Source of the DNA: Hermatobates lingyangjiaoensis
Taxonomy: Eukaryota; Arthropoda; Insecta; Hemiptera; Hermatobatidae
NCBI GenBank assembly: GCA_026182355.1
Contig: JAPFBL010000084.1
Span: forward strand, 12,632,001-12,696,000
Length of the DNA stretch: 64,000 nt
Reading direction: 5' to 3'
This document shows, piece by piece, positions 38,301-48,494 of this stretch. Every line of letters begins with the position of its first letter. Position 1 is the stretch's first letter. A model generated the notes under the pieces. That model saw only the letters and a list, made by a program, of their open reading frames with translations, made no database searches and was not told where the DNA came from. A program made the position numbers and the translations under genes.

Positions 38301-38814
38301 AAATTTCTCAGGTTAAAATTTAGCAACCAGCATTATCATTTAAGACTTCTAAATTTAATGCCATGAATTGATTAAAATCTGATAACCTTCTTGATTTAAA
38401 TTTACTAAATAACCTTCATCCAAACCTGCACTAGAAATCTTTTTGTGTAAATCAAAAAAATAAACCACTCCATCATAAACTTAAGAATTTAGTCAAAATT
38501 TTAATCGTGACTATGAAGCAAACTGTTAACAGACTTCAATTTCTCTATGGAAGGTGAAATTAATACATATCCATTTTACATAGGATTTCGAGATAAAATC
38601 TATGATGCAATGAAATAATCATCTTTCAATTCTTCTACTGTAGTTATCCATTTGAACCATCCTTTTAAATTAAATGCCTGCATTTAAATAAGACGTTTCA
38701 AATTTAATTAAGACGCAATAAAAAGAAGTAAGAAGCATTGTTAAAAAGTTACTTATCTATTTTGCCAGACGTTGGCAATAACAAACTGAAAGTCATAACT
38801 TGTACAATCATCTC

Positions 38815-38935
38815 TTAGACGAACCGGTTTAGACAACGTCTATCTTCGGGAGCCAACTGGGTAGATCTAGGTGGAGATTTATCCAAAAGGCTCCCGAAGA
38901 TAGACATGATTGGAAACCGGTCGGGCAAGGAGATG
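38815..38935. repeat. Foldback element related to family D
   Basis: Inverted arms: CCGGTTTAGACAACGTCTAT CTTCGGGAGCC (38824-38854) and GGCTCCCGAAGATAGACATG...GAAACCGG (38889-38920), with a 34-base loop. CGAAGATAGAC followed by GAAACCGG mirrors the family D motif. Confidence 0.75.
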
Positions 38936-39199
38936 AATGCACGAGGTATGATGGTTAATCACACTAACAATAATGTATATAGTAACCTCTGCGCTGCCCA
39001 CAACCCTCGTCATATTAAACGGCAAGTTATTTCAGATTGTAATAAACTCAACCATGATTGTGGTTGCCAAAAAAGATTATGGCTTTGGGCTTTAAATGAA
39101 GTGTTAACAAAGATAATTAATATAATTTAAACACAAATTTGTAAAAGAAAGTCTTGTTATGCGTTGTATAAATAAATAATTACAATGAGATATAAAAAT

Positions 39200-39690
39200 A
39201 TTTTATTGAAGATGATCGCACTTTCTGCATTCATGACCTTTTTACTAACAGATTCTAGCCTCCTGGTTATTCTTCTTCTCGTAGGTGGTAAACTATAAAA
39301 GTAGATAAGTAGGGCGAACGAAAGAAATTAATTACATAGTCTAAATATATATTTACTTACACTAATAAACGAGCATTCAACATAAATATATTATCTTCAG
39401 ATTTACACATAACGGATTTACACAATAAATTGATTGTATAAATCCGTTATGTTTAAACCTGAAGGCAACATATTCATGTTGAAAGCTCGTTTATTAGTGT
39501 AAGTAAATATATATTTAGACTATTTAATTAAATTTCTTTCGTTCTCTCGACTTATCTCCTTGGAAATGTCTTTGGCGAACCTGATTTATAGTTCACCACC
39601 CACGAGAATAAAAATAGCCTCGATACTAGAATATGTTAGTAAAAACATCATGAATGCAGAAACTACCATCATTTTCATTAAAATATGCTT
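39200..39690. repeat. Large palindrome of about 490 bp
   Basis: Two arms of about 220-250 bp meet near 39430. Outer pairs include CTTTCTGCATTCATGA (39221-39236) with TCATGAATGCAGAAA (39648-39662), and GGTGGTAAACTATAA (39285-39299) with TTTATAGTTCACCACC (39584-39599). Inner pairs include TAGTCTAAATATATATTTAC and its complement at about 39505-39524. Arms differ by scattered substitutions and small indels. A CTGAAG-like sequence is present near the centre in both arms. No family match elsewhere in the window. Confidence 0.85.
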
Positions 39691-39767
39691 GAGAAAAAAT
39701 CTGCAGCCAATATATACCAATATATATATATATAAATATTGTTAAAATTCGACCGTTGAATAGAAAC

Positions 39768-40142
39768 AAAACAAAAGTTTATCGGGACTCGGTCAGTTCT
39801 TCAGGTTCAACAAATTAAATCCTCATTGCCAACGTTACAGTTTTTATTGAAAACCTTTTTCATAGGCAGAAGTATAAATTTTGAAACAGAAAAACTAAGT
39901 ATTACATTACAAATTATTTTTCAAAGACAAATAGTCTGTGGATTTCAACAACAACTGTAGTTTGAATGAACACGTGACACTGAACTGAAATAAACAAGCA
40001 AGGTGAAACTTAGTTTTTCTGTTTCAAAATTTATACTTCTGCCTATGAAAAAGGTTTTCAATAAAAACTGAAACGTTGGCAATGAGAATTTAATTTGTTG
40101 AACCTGAAGAACCGCGACCGAGTCCCGATAAACTTTAGTTTT
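39768..40142. repeat. Foldback element family C, 375-bp palindrome
   Basis: Arms 39769-39903 and about 40005-40142 (AAAGTTTATCGGGACTCGGT and its complement at the other end) around a loop of about 100 bases. (TA) tracts lie on both sides (39722-39734 and 40147-40165). The right arm contains CTGAAGAACCGCGACC but the GAAAC that would close a hammerhead core is displaced, so the motif is weak here. Confidence 0.85.
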
Positions 40143-40218
40143 GCATTTATATATACATATATATACTTTTTCGTTATTTCTCTATGTTTCTTTTTGTACA
40201 GTGAACTATATATAAATA

Positions 40219-40254
<36 letters not shown>

Positions 40255-40257
<3 letters not shown>

Positions 40258-40437
40258 ATTTCACATAAACACGCGAAATAACAATCAATGATCAAACCAC
40301 AATATGAAATGAAGAAAAAAAGACCAAAACCTTTCAACCGTAACAAGCGGTCTTCGTCAGAGTTGTGTTTTTGATGAAGATCGCTTGTTACAGTTGAGAT
40401 ATCTTAGTCTTTTCCCCCCATTTCATATTGTGGTTTG

Positions 40438-40480
<43 letters not shown>
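40255..40480. repeat. Foldback element family A, copy 6
   Basis: Left outer segment at 40255-40320, arms meeting near 40370 with a very short loop, right arm through CATTTCATATTGTGGTTTGATC, then (TA)n at 40440-40480. A (TA)n tract (40216-40254) also precedes it. Confidence 0.8.
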
Positions 40481-40483
<3 letters not shown>

Positions 40484-40555
40484 AGATATATGTATATATG
40501 TACTTCGAATAAAATGAAAGGTCCGTGTGGACAATAAACACTTTAAAATTAAAGT

Positions 40556-40558
<3 letters not shown>

Positions 40559-40632
<74 letters not shown>
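40559..40632. repeat. (TA)n followed by (GA)n compound microsatellite
   Basis: TA tract at 40559-40593 passes into a GA tract from about 40594 to 40630 with one interruption, then GATAGAGAGAGAGAC. A smaller GA tract lies at 9111-9135. Confidence 0.95.
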
Positions 40633-40633
<1 letters not shown>

Positions 40634-41280
40634 AGAGAGAGAGACAGTCAGATAATTAGAATTATTATGTATTTGTATAAGGAAGAAACGTGCTGCATGC
40701 TGACAAATAGACTGATTCATTGATGGAATAATTACCACTTTTCTAAGAAAATTAATATTATAATCCAATGAAATATTACAAATATCTTGATAAGTAATAC
40801 ATCATAAATTGAAACTTTAATTTCTTTTACTATTTACAATGCTTGTGGTAGTGTTATTCGAAATAGCATTTAATGGTTACTATTTTTTTTATAATTCTCA
40901 GGGTTTTATGAAAGTTTAGAAGCTTTTAAACGATTTATTTTCCTACTGTATAGACAAGCACATTTAGTATCAAACCTCCTCATGGGCATATTTCAATAAA
41001 CGTAAATCGTACACAGACCACACTAATAAAAGTTTCACACTTGAAAACATAAAATTGGGTTAATATGATAATATGAAGTTATTTATTAATAAATTATTAC
41101 TGATTACAAAATTATTTCTATATGTACAAAATTAATAATAAAGAATAAAACAATTTAATACTGATATTGTCACGAATGCCAATTAGCATTCTATTATTCA
41201 GCAAACTGAAGAATTAAAAAAATGAATAGGTGATGAAATTTGAAACATGTGTACATAAAGGGAAAGAAAAATAATTTAAT

Positions 41281-41645
41281 CAGTGAGGGTGCAGAGGGAT
41301 GGCGATGCAGGTTTTTTGGCGTGGCGGCAGGTGGACAGGCAATCCGTATCGGGGGCTTTTTGTCAGAGCCCCGGCCACCTGAGCACGTGTCGCCACGTCC
41401 CTATATATAGCTTGACAAAACAGACGTATACATAGTGACTAATAATTGAGAACGATTTAGTTACAAACGGTGCTTATCCATGGGATGGCTTCTCTCAAGC
41501 GTCTCGGCGTCGAGATTAACGGAGACACCGGAAATCAACACTTCAAAGAGGGCAATGGAGACGCGGACTGTCTCATCAATTACGAGTGACGCGCCGTCAT
41601 GGAGGCCTTTGAGCTAGCCTCCACCGACCAGCTCCTCTTAAATAC
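41281..41645. promoter_or_regulatory. Isolated GC-rich island, candidate promoter or regulatory element
   Basis: About 365 bp of clearly higher GC content in the middle of the Lim1 intron. It contains a hairpin (GGGGCT at 41352-41357 with AGCCCC at 41367-41372), a CACGTG E-box at 41384-41389, a TATA-like CTATATATAG at 41401-41410 and, on the plus strand about 75 bp further on, a start codon at 41485 opening a 34-codon frame (MASLKRLGVE ... LINYE) that stops at 41589. Neither this peptide nor the minus-strand frames resemble a protein I know. An antisense or intragenic promoter, an enhancer, or a piece of inserted DNA are all possible. Confidence 0.4.
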
Positions 41646-42232
41646 CCCCTTCTTTTCACATTCTTTAACCTCTTATCTCCTATGTCATTTTCTTAATTAT
41701 GCTATCTTCATTAATTATTGTCTACTATTTGACTCAAATAAACTTAATTTTAGACAAATCGAGAAAGTAATGTTCCAAAAACAATGTGTCGTAATTAACA
41801 TCATTAAATTCAAAATACGATATAAGCAATGAAAGAAAGGTAAAACTACCGATTTAGAAGTATTTATTTCCGAATATCGATAAAATAATTACTCTTCTAA
41901 TATTTTCACCCAATAAGTTTCGTAAACGTTTGTAAGAAATTTAGTAATCAATAGAGAAATATTACTATACATCAGCTTTACAAAATTGAATTAAAAATTC
42001 AATAGCGTATAGAGATATTGCTAAGTAATTATTATCACAATAACCAATGAGTGTCCAATTTCCTCTTATACCATTACAGATATAATTATCCATCACTAAC
42101 AGATAAGAAGTGCGTAAAGGGAGAAGGAGGGAGAACAAAATAATTCAGGAATAACCACTTTTACAGGGTTAAATTAATTTTTACAAACAATATTTCAGAT
42201 TAACACATTTTTCGTTGAGGGATAAGTATAGT

Positions 42233-42418
42233 GAATTGGCCATGAGTGATTTTGAGTTATTACATTAAAAACCTTGTTTCTTATGTCAAAAAGATGAGGT
42301 TTGCAAGGGCTTTTGCTCATATATTGAATTGGCCCTGAGTGATTTTGAGTTATTACATTAAAAACCTTGTTTCTTATGTCAAAAAAATGAGGTTTGCAAG
42401 GGCTTTTGCTCATATATG
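42233..42418. repeat. Tandem duplication, two copies of 93 bp
   Basis: Copy 1 (42233-42325) and copy 2 (42326-42418) differ at only about two bases. The period is a multiple of three, so the minus strand reads a 31-residue peptide twice, but nothing else suggests a gene. A (TG)n tract follows at 42469-42492. The near-identity implies a recent duplication. Confidence 0.9.
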
Positions 42419-42469
42419 TTTTTACGTATAGGCTTCAATTTATTTATTTAGTACATGCTTATTTATTGT

Positions 42470-42500
<31 letters not shown>

Positions 42501-45500
42501 TGTGTGTATTATTAAGTACCACAACAGCCTCTGCAGTCAAGGCTTTTTTGCTGGCTTTCTTGCGATTTTCCTCTCTTCTGGCTCGAGTCGCTATAAAAGC
42601 TGCTCAATACACATTGCAATGTGAGGATTGATAAATGAACTTTCGGCCAAGCACACATCACATACAATGTCCATTGGAATCAGATCAGAATTAGAGGATT
42701 TTGGTCAGTAATTGTTGTCTGCAAAGACATAGAATGAGATAGTACTCATTCAATTTTGAAAAAAAGTTTGTCAAGAATTTGAACTAAGGAAACCATGTAA
42801 CAACTAAACATTTCAATTAACGTTAACAAAATAATAATAAACCAACCTTAACATGGTTTCCCATTTACGTAAAACAGCCATTAATTATGGATCTGTTGAT
42901 TGGTAAATACTGTTTTGAGATATTCAATGTATTTTTGATATTATTTGTTTGTGATATCTGAAAATATTAATTTATATTATTTTGATATTTTTCTAGAGGT
43001 ACAAACTACTTACATACTTAGCATTTTCACCTTGTCATTGAGTGCTGCAGTAGTGAACTTTTTGAATTAATACAATAAATTTATTGTACTATAATGGTTA
43101 TTATGATACAAATTATTACAATAATTTATTGTAGTATAATTATAATAGTTATATTTTGAAAAAAATCATAAATATTAATTAAAAACATATGAATAAACTT
43201 TTGTAATAAATCATTAGGAAATGATATAAAATAATTCTTCTTTACATGTGCAGTACTAAAATGTATAGTATTATTGTGGCGAACATGAAAACTACTTTTG
43301 AGGAGAAGTGATTTATATTAACTTGAAAGAGGTAAAAGTCTTTGAGGAAGCTGAAATCTGTTGGTAGGTCAATACTAATATATTATTAGTAACAACATTT
43401 GCAGTGTTCTAGATTTACTTTATGATAGTGGAAGTTTATTCAGTACTTAGTGAAAAACTCCAGAAAAAAATGTTTTATTCCCTATTAATAGAATTCTTCA
43501 TCATTCAATCTCATAATCGTTACATTATTTGATATGTTAACAATTTGTAATGTTGTTTATAACACTGCATTTTAAACTGTCGGACTATAAATATAGGATC
43601 CATTCAATTTTCAATATGAACGTTACTTTCAAAAATCACTAAAAGAAACGACATTTGAGAATAAATTTTATACGCTGACCACACCAGAAATCTCGTTCAA
43701 CGAATATCATTGTTAATTTTCGTTGACATCAAATCTGCTATAATATAATTAAACCTGTTCTAGCTGACAAAATTAGTATTTTCTGCTAGAATATTGTTTA
43801 CCAAAACTGAACTGTTTTGTTACTGTCTATCAGTTTAATCAATACAGACATAATTAATATTGATCTATACCTTACGGTCTTTTATTTATTAACAGAGTCA
43901 ACTTAATTGGAACGCTTTCAAAATTTGTTTATCCCTATTCCAAAACAGTTTTCTTCAGCTTTGGCATTAAAGAATAATTTCTACTGGGACCACACTCTTA
44001 AATAACAACTATCAAGCCAAAATCCGATTACTATAAAACCTTGAAGTACAAATGTCTATCAAAAAGTTTTTTTTTTCAGAGAAGTATGATAAAAAAGTTC
44101 AGTATTAGTGTCTATCTTGCTGTCCTTTCTCAGTGTCTGAAAACTGAACTCAATACAGTACATTCATTGCTCAATATTTCATATTTACAAGACGTGCAAA
44201 AACTGTGCATACAATGTTTAATTATTCTTGACTTTGTTTTTCGCATTATCTGTGATCTTATATGTGAGACAAGATATTAAAAAAGAAAAGGACCAACGTA
44301 CGCTCATATTTTTAATTTTTTTCCCAATCAACCACAGTCAATATGTGAAACAGAAAAAGATGAAAGCCTCCTATTTTTACGTATGAAATTTATATGATGT
44401 GAAAATAGCAATATATGATAATATATGCGCCAGAGACTGGTATACAAAACCTAATATACAAAACCTAGTATAGAATTCTATAATGAAAGAGAAGTTGAAA
44501 GAAGTTACAAAGCAATCTGATAATATGCTATAAAATGTTACGACTGTAAAAAGCGGTACTAAAGAGTGGTAAGTTTTTCTTTGAAAGAAATGTATATCAA
44601 CATTCTTATTCAATAAGAACAAATAAAAGTAACGCAACAGGCCTTGCATCATATGCATTAACAAAACGGAATGCTTATGATTTTGAGCATCAGATTTTTG
44701 TAGATAAAGAACTAAGTGAACAAAAAGAATAACACGGGAAATGTATATTAAAAATAATCAAACTTTAATTAATACAAATTATATGTGAGGGAATATATTG
44801 AAAAAGAAAAGGTACGCTCATATTTTTAATTTTTTATGTGTGATATGGAATATATGATATATCGATATCATTTATCGATTATTCGTGTGATATATCGATA
44901 TGTGATGTATTTAATTTGAATCATATTAATTCAGGTGTATTAAGTTGACTTTGTAATAGATTACTCAAATATAATTTATTAAAATATATAATTGATAAAA
45001 TCTGAGAAATTTGTTTCAATACTTGACTGTTAATGTCACCAGTGCATTAGTGTTACCCTTAATAATCGTGATTATAACATCACTTACTGGATCTTTGAAC
45101 TCATAACATTGTTAGTCTTCCAGTAATTTAAAAGTTTTAGGTTTTTCTTTTACTATACCATAATTTATTTAATAAATTTTTATTAAATAAATTTTGAATC
45201 TTCATATAGGTAAATTGCCGAACAGAAATCAGGAAGAAACTGGAAATTAATCTGCAGCCTTTAGGGCCAAACATTCATGGGCCAGTGCAAGCATGTGTCA
45301 CTTTCAAATTACCATAGCCTAATTGTAACCTTCCCTTAACAGTGTAATATGCATTTTGATTGTGTAATTGTTTTTCTTAAAATTATTTATATTTACTTTA
45401 TATTGATTAACAAATCCTAGTTACCCTGAAGATCCTCAATGGTGACAGAAACGTTGGCTGATTGTAGAAATGTTATTTTAGTAAATAGTTGTTAATAATG

Positions 45501-45608
45501 ACAAGCATTGTGTTCTAAAACATTGGGAGAGGTTTCAGCTAGAGAACACAAAAAAGAGTGTTAGAGGACTAAGACTCACGATTCTCGATCATTTCGGCTG
45601 TCTTGCCG

Positions 45609-45610
<2 letters not shown>

Positions 45611-45647
<37 letters not shown>
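45611..45647. repeat. Poly-T tract, about 37 bases
   Basis: A homopolymer of this length could be the poly-A tail of a retroposed minus-strand transcript. The sequence to the right is a foldback element and that to the left has no recognisable retroelement, so the origin is open. Confidence 0.85.
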
Positions 45648-45648
<1 letters not shown>

Positions 45649-45689
45649 TTGAGAGTTGAGGTCTTATGATTGAAACTACTCCGTTCACC

Positions 45690-45722
45690 GTCGTTTCGAC
45701 ATATATTTATGTCATCTTCAGG
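45690..45722 (-). ncRNA. Hammerhead-like core motif in a palindrome, left arm
   Basis: On the minus strand: CTGAAGA, then U, a six-base-pair stem GACAUA-AAUA-UAUGUC, then GAAACGACGG. CUGANGA, stem II and GAAAC are all present and stem II is perfect. No clear stem III or pairing stem I strands were found within the arm, so it may be only a relic. It lies in the left arm of the inverted repeat that spans about 45655-45925. Confidence 0.4.
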
Positions 45723-45848
45723 ATGAAAATTTTCACGAAAATACAATTTTCGTTATTTTTTTTATTTTAAATTTTTACATAAAAATTTAAAAAAAATAAT
45801 CAAAATAGCAGAAATAAAGTGCTAATTGTAAAAAACCATGTTGTAGCC

Positions 45849-45880
45849 CAGAAGATGACATAACTATATGTCGAAACGTC
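45849..45880 (+). ncRNA. Hammerhead-like core motif in a palindrome, right arm
   Basis: Mirror copy of the motif in the left arm: CAGAAGA (one change from CUGAAGA), a stem GACAUA-ACUA-UAUGUC, then GAAACGTCGTCG. The stem is perfect, and the loop differs by one base from the other arm, so stem II pairing has been kept while other bases drifted. Confidence 0.35.
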
Positions 45881-45925
45881 GTCGAAAGGAGTAGTTACAA
45901 TCATAAGATCTCAACCCTTAACAAA

Positions 45926-45931
<6 letters not shown>

Positions 45932-45966
<35 letters not shown>
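45932..45966. repeat. (TA)n microsatellite
   Basis: A TA tract at the right edge of the hammerhead-bearing palindrome at 45655-45925. Confidence 0.9.
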
Positions 45967-45967
<1 letters not shown>

Positions 45968-46861
45968 CGTAAATAATTCAACTACTAATCAAAATTGAGA
46001 AGAGAAACTGTATCCTACTTAGAATGATATTGTAAATAATCTTCCTATAAACAATTTCAGTTATCAGTAAGTCATCAAAATATCCTAATTGCTTAGTAAA
46101 GGATAGGTGCTTGTAACTAGCAGCGCACTTTCGTTAATGAAGGAAGAGGAAACATACATCCCAAGGTTTATTGCACTGTACAGCTTAAAAACCTTCTGTC
46201 ACCTCAACTTCTATTTTAACTAAGATCTTTTAGTTCATGAAGGTCATAGCTTATATATTAATATATGATTCAGAAAAGGCGTAGATCTTTTTTGCTCAAT
46301 ACAATTTTTCCAAGAGATAAAGAGGTAATACTTTCACAATCATATTATGCACAAAATTAACATACACCTCATATGACATTAAGATGTTGCAAGGCTTTCA
46401 AGCTACCTCAATGATTTTTAAATAACTCCATTTGCAGACTTTTTTGAAGCCTTATAAAACGGGTTTCTACACACATTTCTTCTTAAGATCTACAATTAAA
46501 TCAAAAAATGTACAATAATAACATCAATAACTAGCTACTATCATTGTACTATAGTTAAGTAGTGCATATTACTGCAAACAACATTTATAAATTTAATAGT
46601 GTAATTAACTGAATTTTTTTTTCACATGAACATTAAGATAAAGATACTACTATTTACTTCAAACCGGAAAAAGCTGATATTAAAATGATTATATTTTACT
46701 AATGCAAATGTGTAACCTAAGTTACACCATCAGTCATCAGTTAGTTATTGTCATCATAACTACCAACAAATTTACAATTCCAATGGTAAATCTGAAAGAT
46801 GCAAAATTAAATATTATACAATATAGACTTTTATATTATTAAGTCTACTACATAAATTTAT

Positions 46862-47880
46862 CTTTTTACTTTATTATAAGTAGAGTATAACAGTCATGGA
46901 GAATTTGATTTCGATATGTTTTTGGATTTACATGTTTTGAGGTTCTCAAAGTCTATTTATGGCGTTTAATTTGATGATGTATGTGAGTGTTGGGAGGGTG
47001 GAAGTGTATCCAAAAGTTTTTAGGCTACACCATCGTTTGATGTATCAATTCATAATTTACACAAAATTGACCCTAGAGTGTAGATCTGCACTCTTTATGT
47101 AATATTAAATAATGTAAAAGTCACTTTTTTTACCAAATGTGTTTTAGGCAAAATTTATTTTTCATCTAAACTACCAATTTTGATACATGCATATAGTTAA
47201 TACCACTGAGGTTAGTATGATTTATATTAGAAATAGGTAAAACCGTCATACCTCGTAAGATGATCCTGGAGTTGGAGCACTTTCGGACGTTGTCCATCTT
47301 CGATCGCAACAAACCTCAAATCGCAAAGGATTGTTGCGATCGAAGATGGACAACGTCAGAAAGCGCTCCAACTCCAGGATCATCTTACGAGGTATGACGG
47401 TTTTACCTAATTCTAATATAAATCATACTAATTTTAATGTTAAAACTTTGGGATTGTTAACAAACTGATAACAACATTGTATATAAAATAGCTCAAAATC
47501 TTTCAATAACTGATAAGTTTGGTTTTCCAATAAAATATATATAAAATGATTGAATTTCGATTGATTGTAGGTGCGATACAGGTCATACTGTTTGACAGAT
47601 CGTAATGAAATAATAACCAAAAATAGCATATTTTGAGTGGATAAGTTGAATACCATTTGTTCAAATTGGAAGGACGGCAATAAGCGGTGTGACACATTTT
47701 ATCATTTTTGAAAAGTATTTTAACACCAAACCGATGATTAAGGAAAATGAATATTTTTCTGAAATTCAAACAAAAATTAGTGATCTACAAAAAAATTGAT
47801 CTAATTTTTTTAACTGCAAAAAGGCATAAAATAGTTATAAAAACTGATAACTGAATTATCAATACGTTACTACCTGTTGT
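46862..47880. repeat. Dispersed repeat family E, copy split by a foldback element
   Basis: Landmarks matching the 4096-4960 copy: TTATAAGTAGAGTATAACAG, TTTACATGTTTTGAGGTTCTC, AAAGTCACTTTTTTTACC, then, after the palindrome at 47208-47436, CATACTGTTTGACAGATC and TATAAAAACTGATAACTG. Removing the palindrome restores collinearity. Confidence 0.75.
47208..47436. repeat. Foldback element family D, inserted in a dispersed repeat
   Basis: A long, nearly perfect palindrome: left arm from TTAGTATGATTTATATTAGA (47212), right arm ending TCTAATATAAATCATACTAA at 47431, arms of about 105 bp, loop near 47316-47330. Each arm carries CGAAGATGGACAACGTC then (C or A)GAAAG, i.e. a stem GGAC-AAC-GUCC before GAAA in the left-arm version. 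It interrupts dispersed repeat family E, homologous parts of which continue on both sides, so it inserted later. Confidence 0.85.
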
Positions 47881-48494
47881 ATCTGTCGGATTTATTCACA
47901 TTTCTTAAAAATTTGTTAACAGAATCCAGACAATCATGATTCTAATATTAGATTTAATGGAATAAATTTGGAGATAGTTTAAACATTTAATATTAAATGT
48001 AAAGGTAACAGACTTTTTAAAACAATAATAGGAAACACCCAGCAGCATATAATTCATAATTATCGCTAAGGTGAAGGATGGTTGATTGCAAAAGCGTTGT
48101 AATCAATCTACATCTTGCACCCTTTAAAATATCTGATTGCCAGACATATAGTTTTTATTCTGCTTAAAAACTCCATTGTTTCGGGAAATATTGGAGTATG
48201 AGAAAGGAAGTGTTATGTTGTTTATGATAATATGGCTATTACCTTCATGTAACATCTTTGGTGATGAACAAACATAAAATGTTGTATTCTGTATTACCTT
48301 ACTACAAATACTTCATAACTTTACAGTATAGACAGAGTAATATTACATAAAAAATGACAAATGTTTTAACTTTTAGTAATATGAAAATTTGAGGCAAATA
48401 AACATTTTCATAAGGTATATTACCTATAATAAGAGTAAATCGATAAAAGCTGTTCAAAATATTTGGTTATCAAACTAAAAAACTTTTGAAACCC

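Larger units (their letters stand above)
45655..45925. repeat. Foldback element with hammerhead-like arms, bounded by poly-T and (TA)n
   Basis: Inverted arms of about 70 bp: 45655-45725 (GAGTTGAGGTCTTATGATTG...) and 45850-45925 (...CAATCATAAGATCTCAACC), separated by about 125 bp. A homopolymer T run lies immediately to the left (45611-45647) and a (TA)n tract to the right (45932-45966). Simple repeats at both edges are shared with the other foldback elements in the window. Confidence 0.7.

Noticed and set aside
38906..39130. 74-codon plus-strand frame with several Cys residues
   Set aside because: It starts inside the right arm of a foldback element, and the Cys spacing fits no zinc-finger type.
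42195..42413. Minus-strand frame with a peptide repeated twice
   Set aside because: The repeat is explained by a 93-bp DNA duplication whose period happens to be divisible by three; there is no splice or start context.
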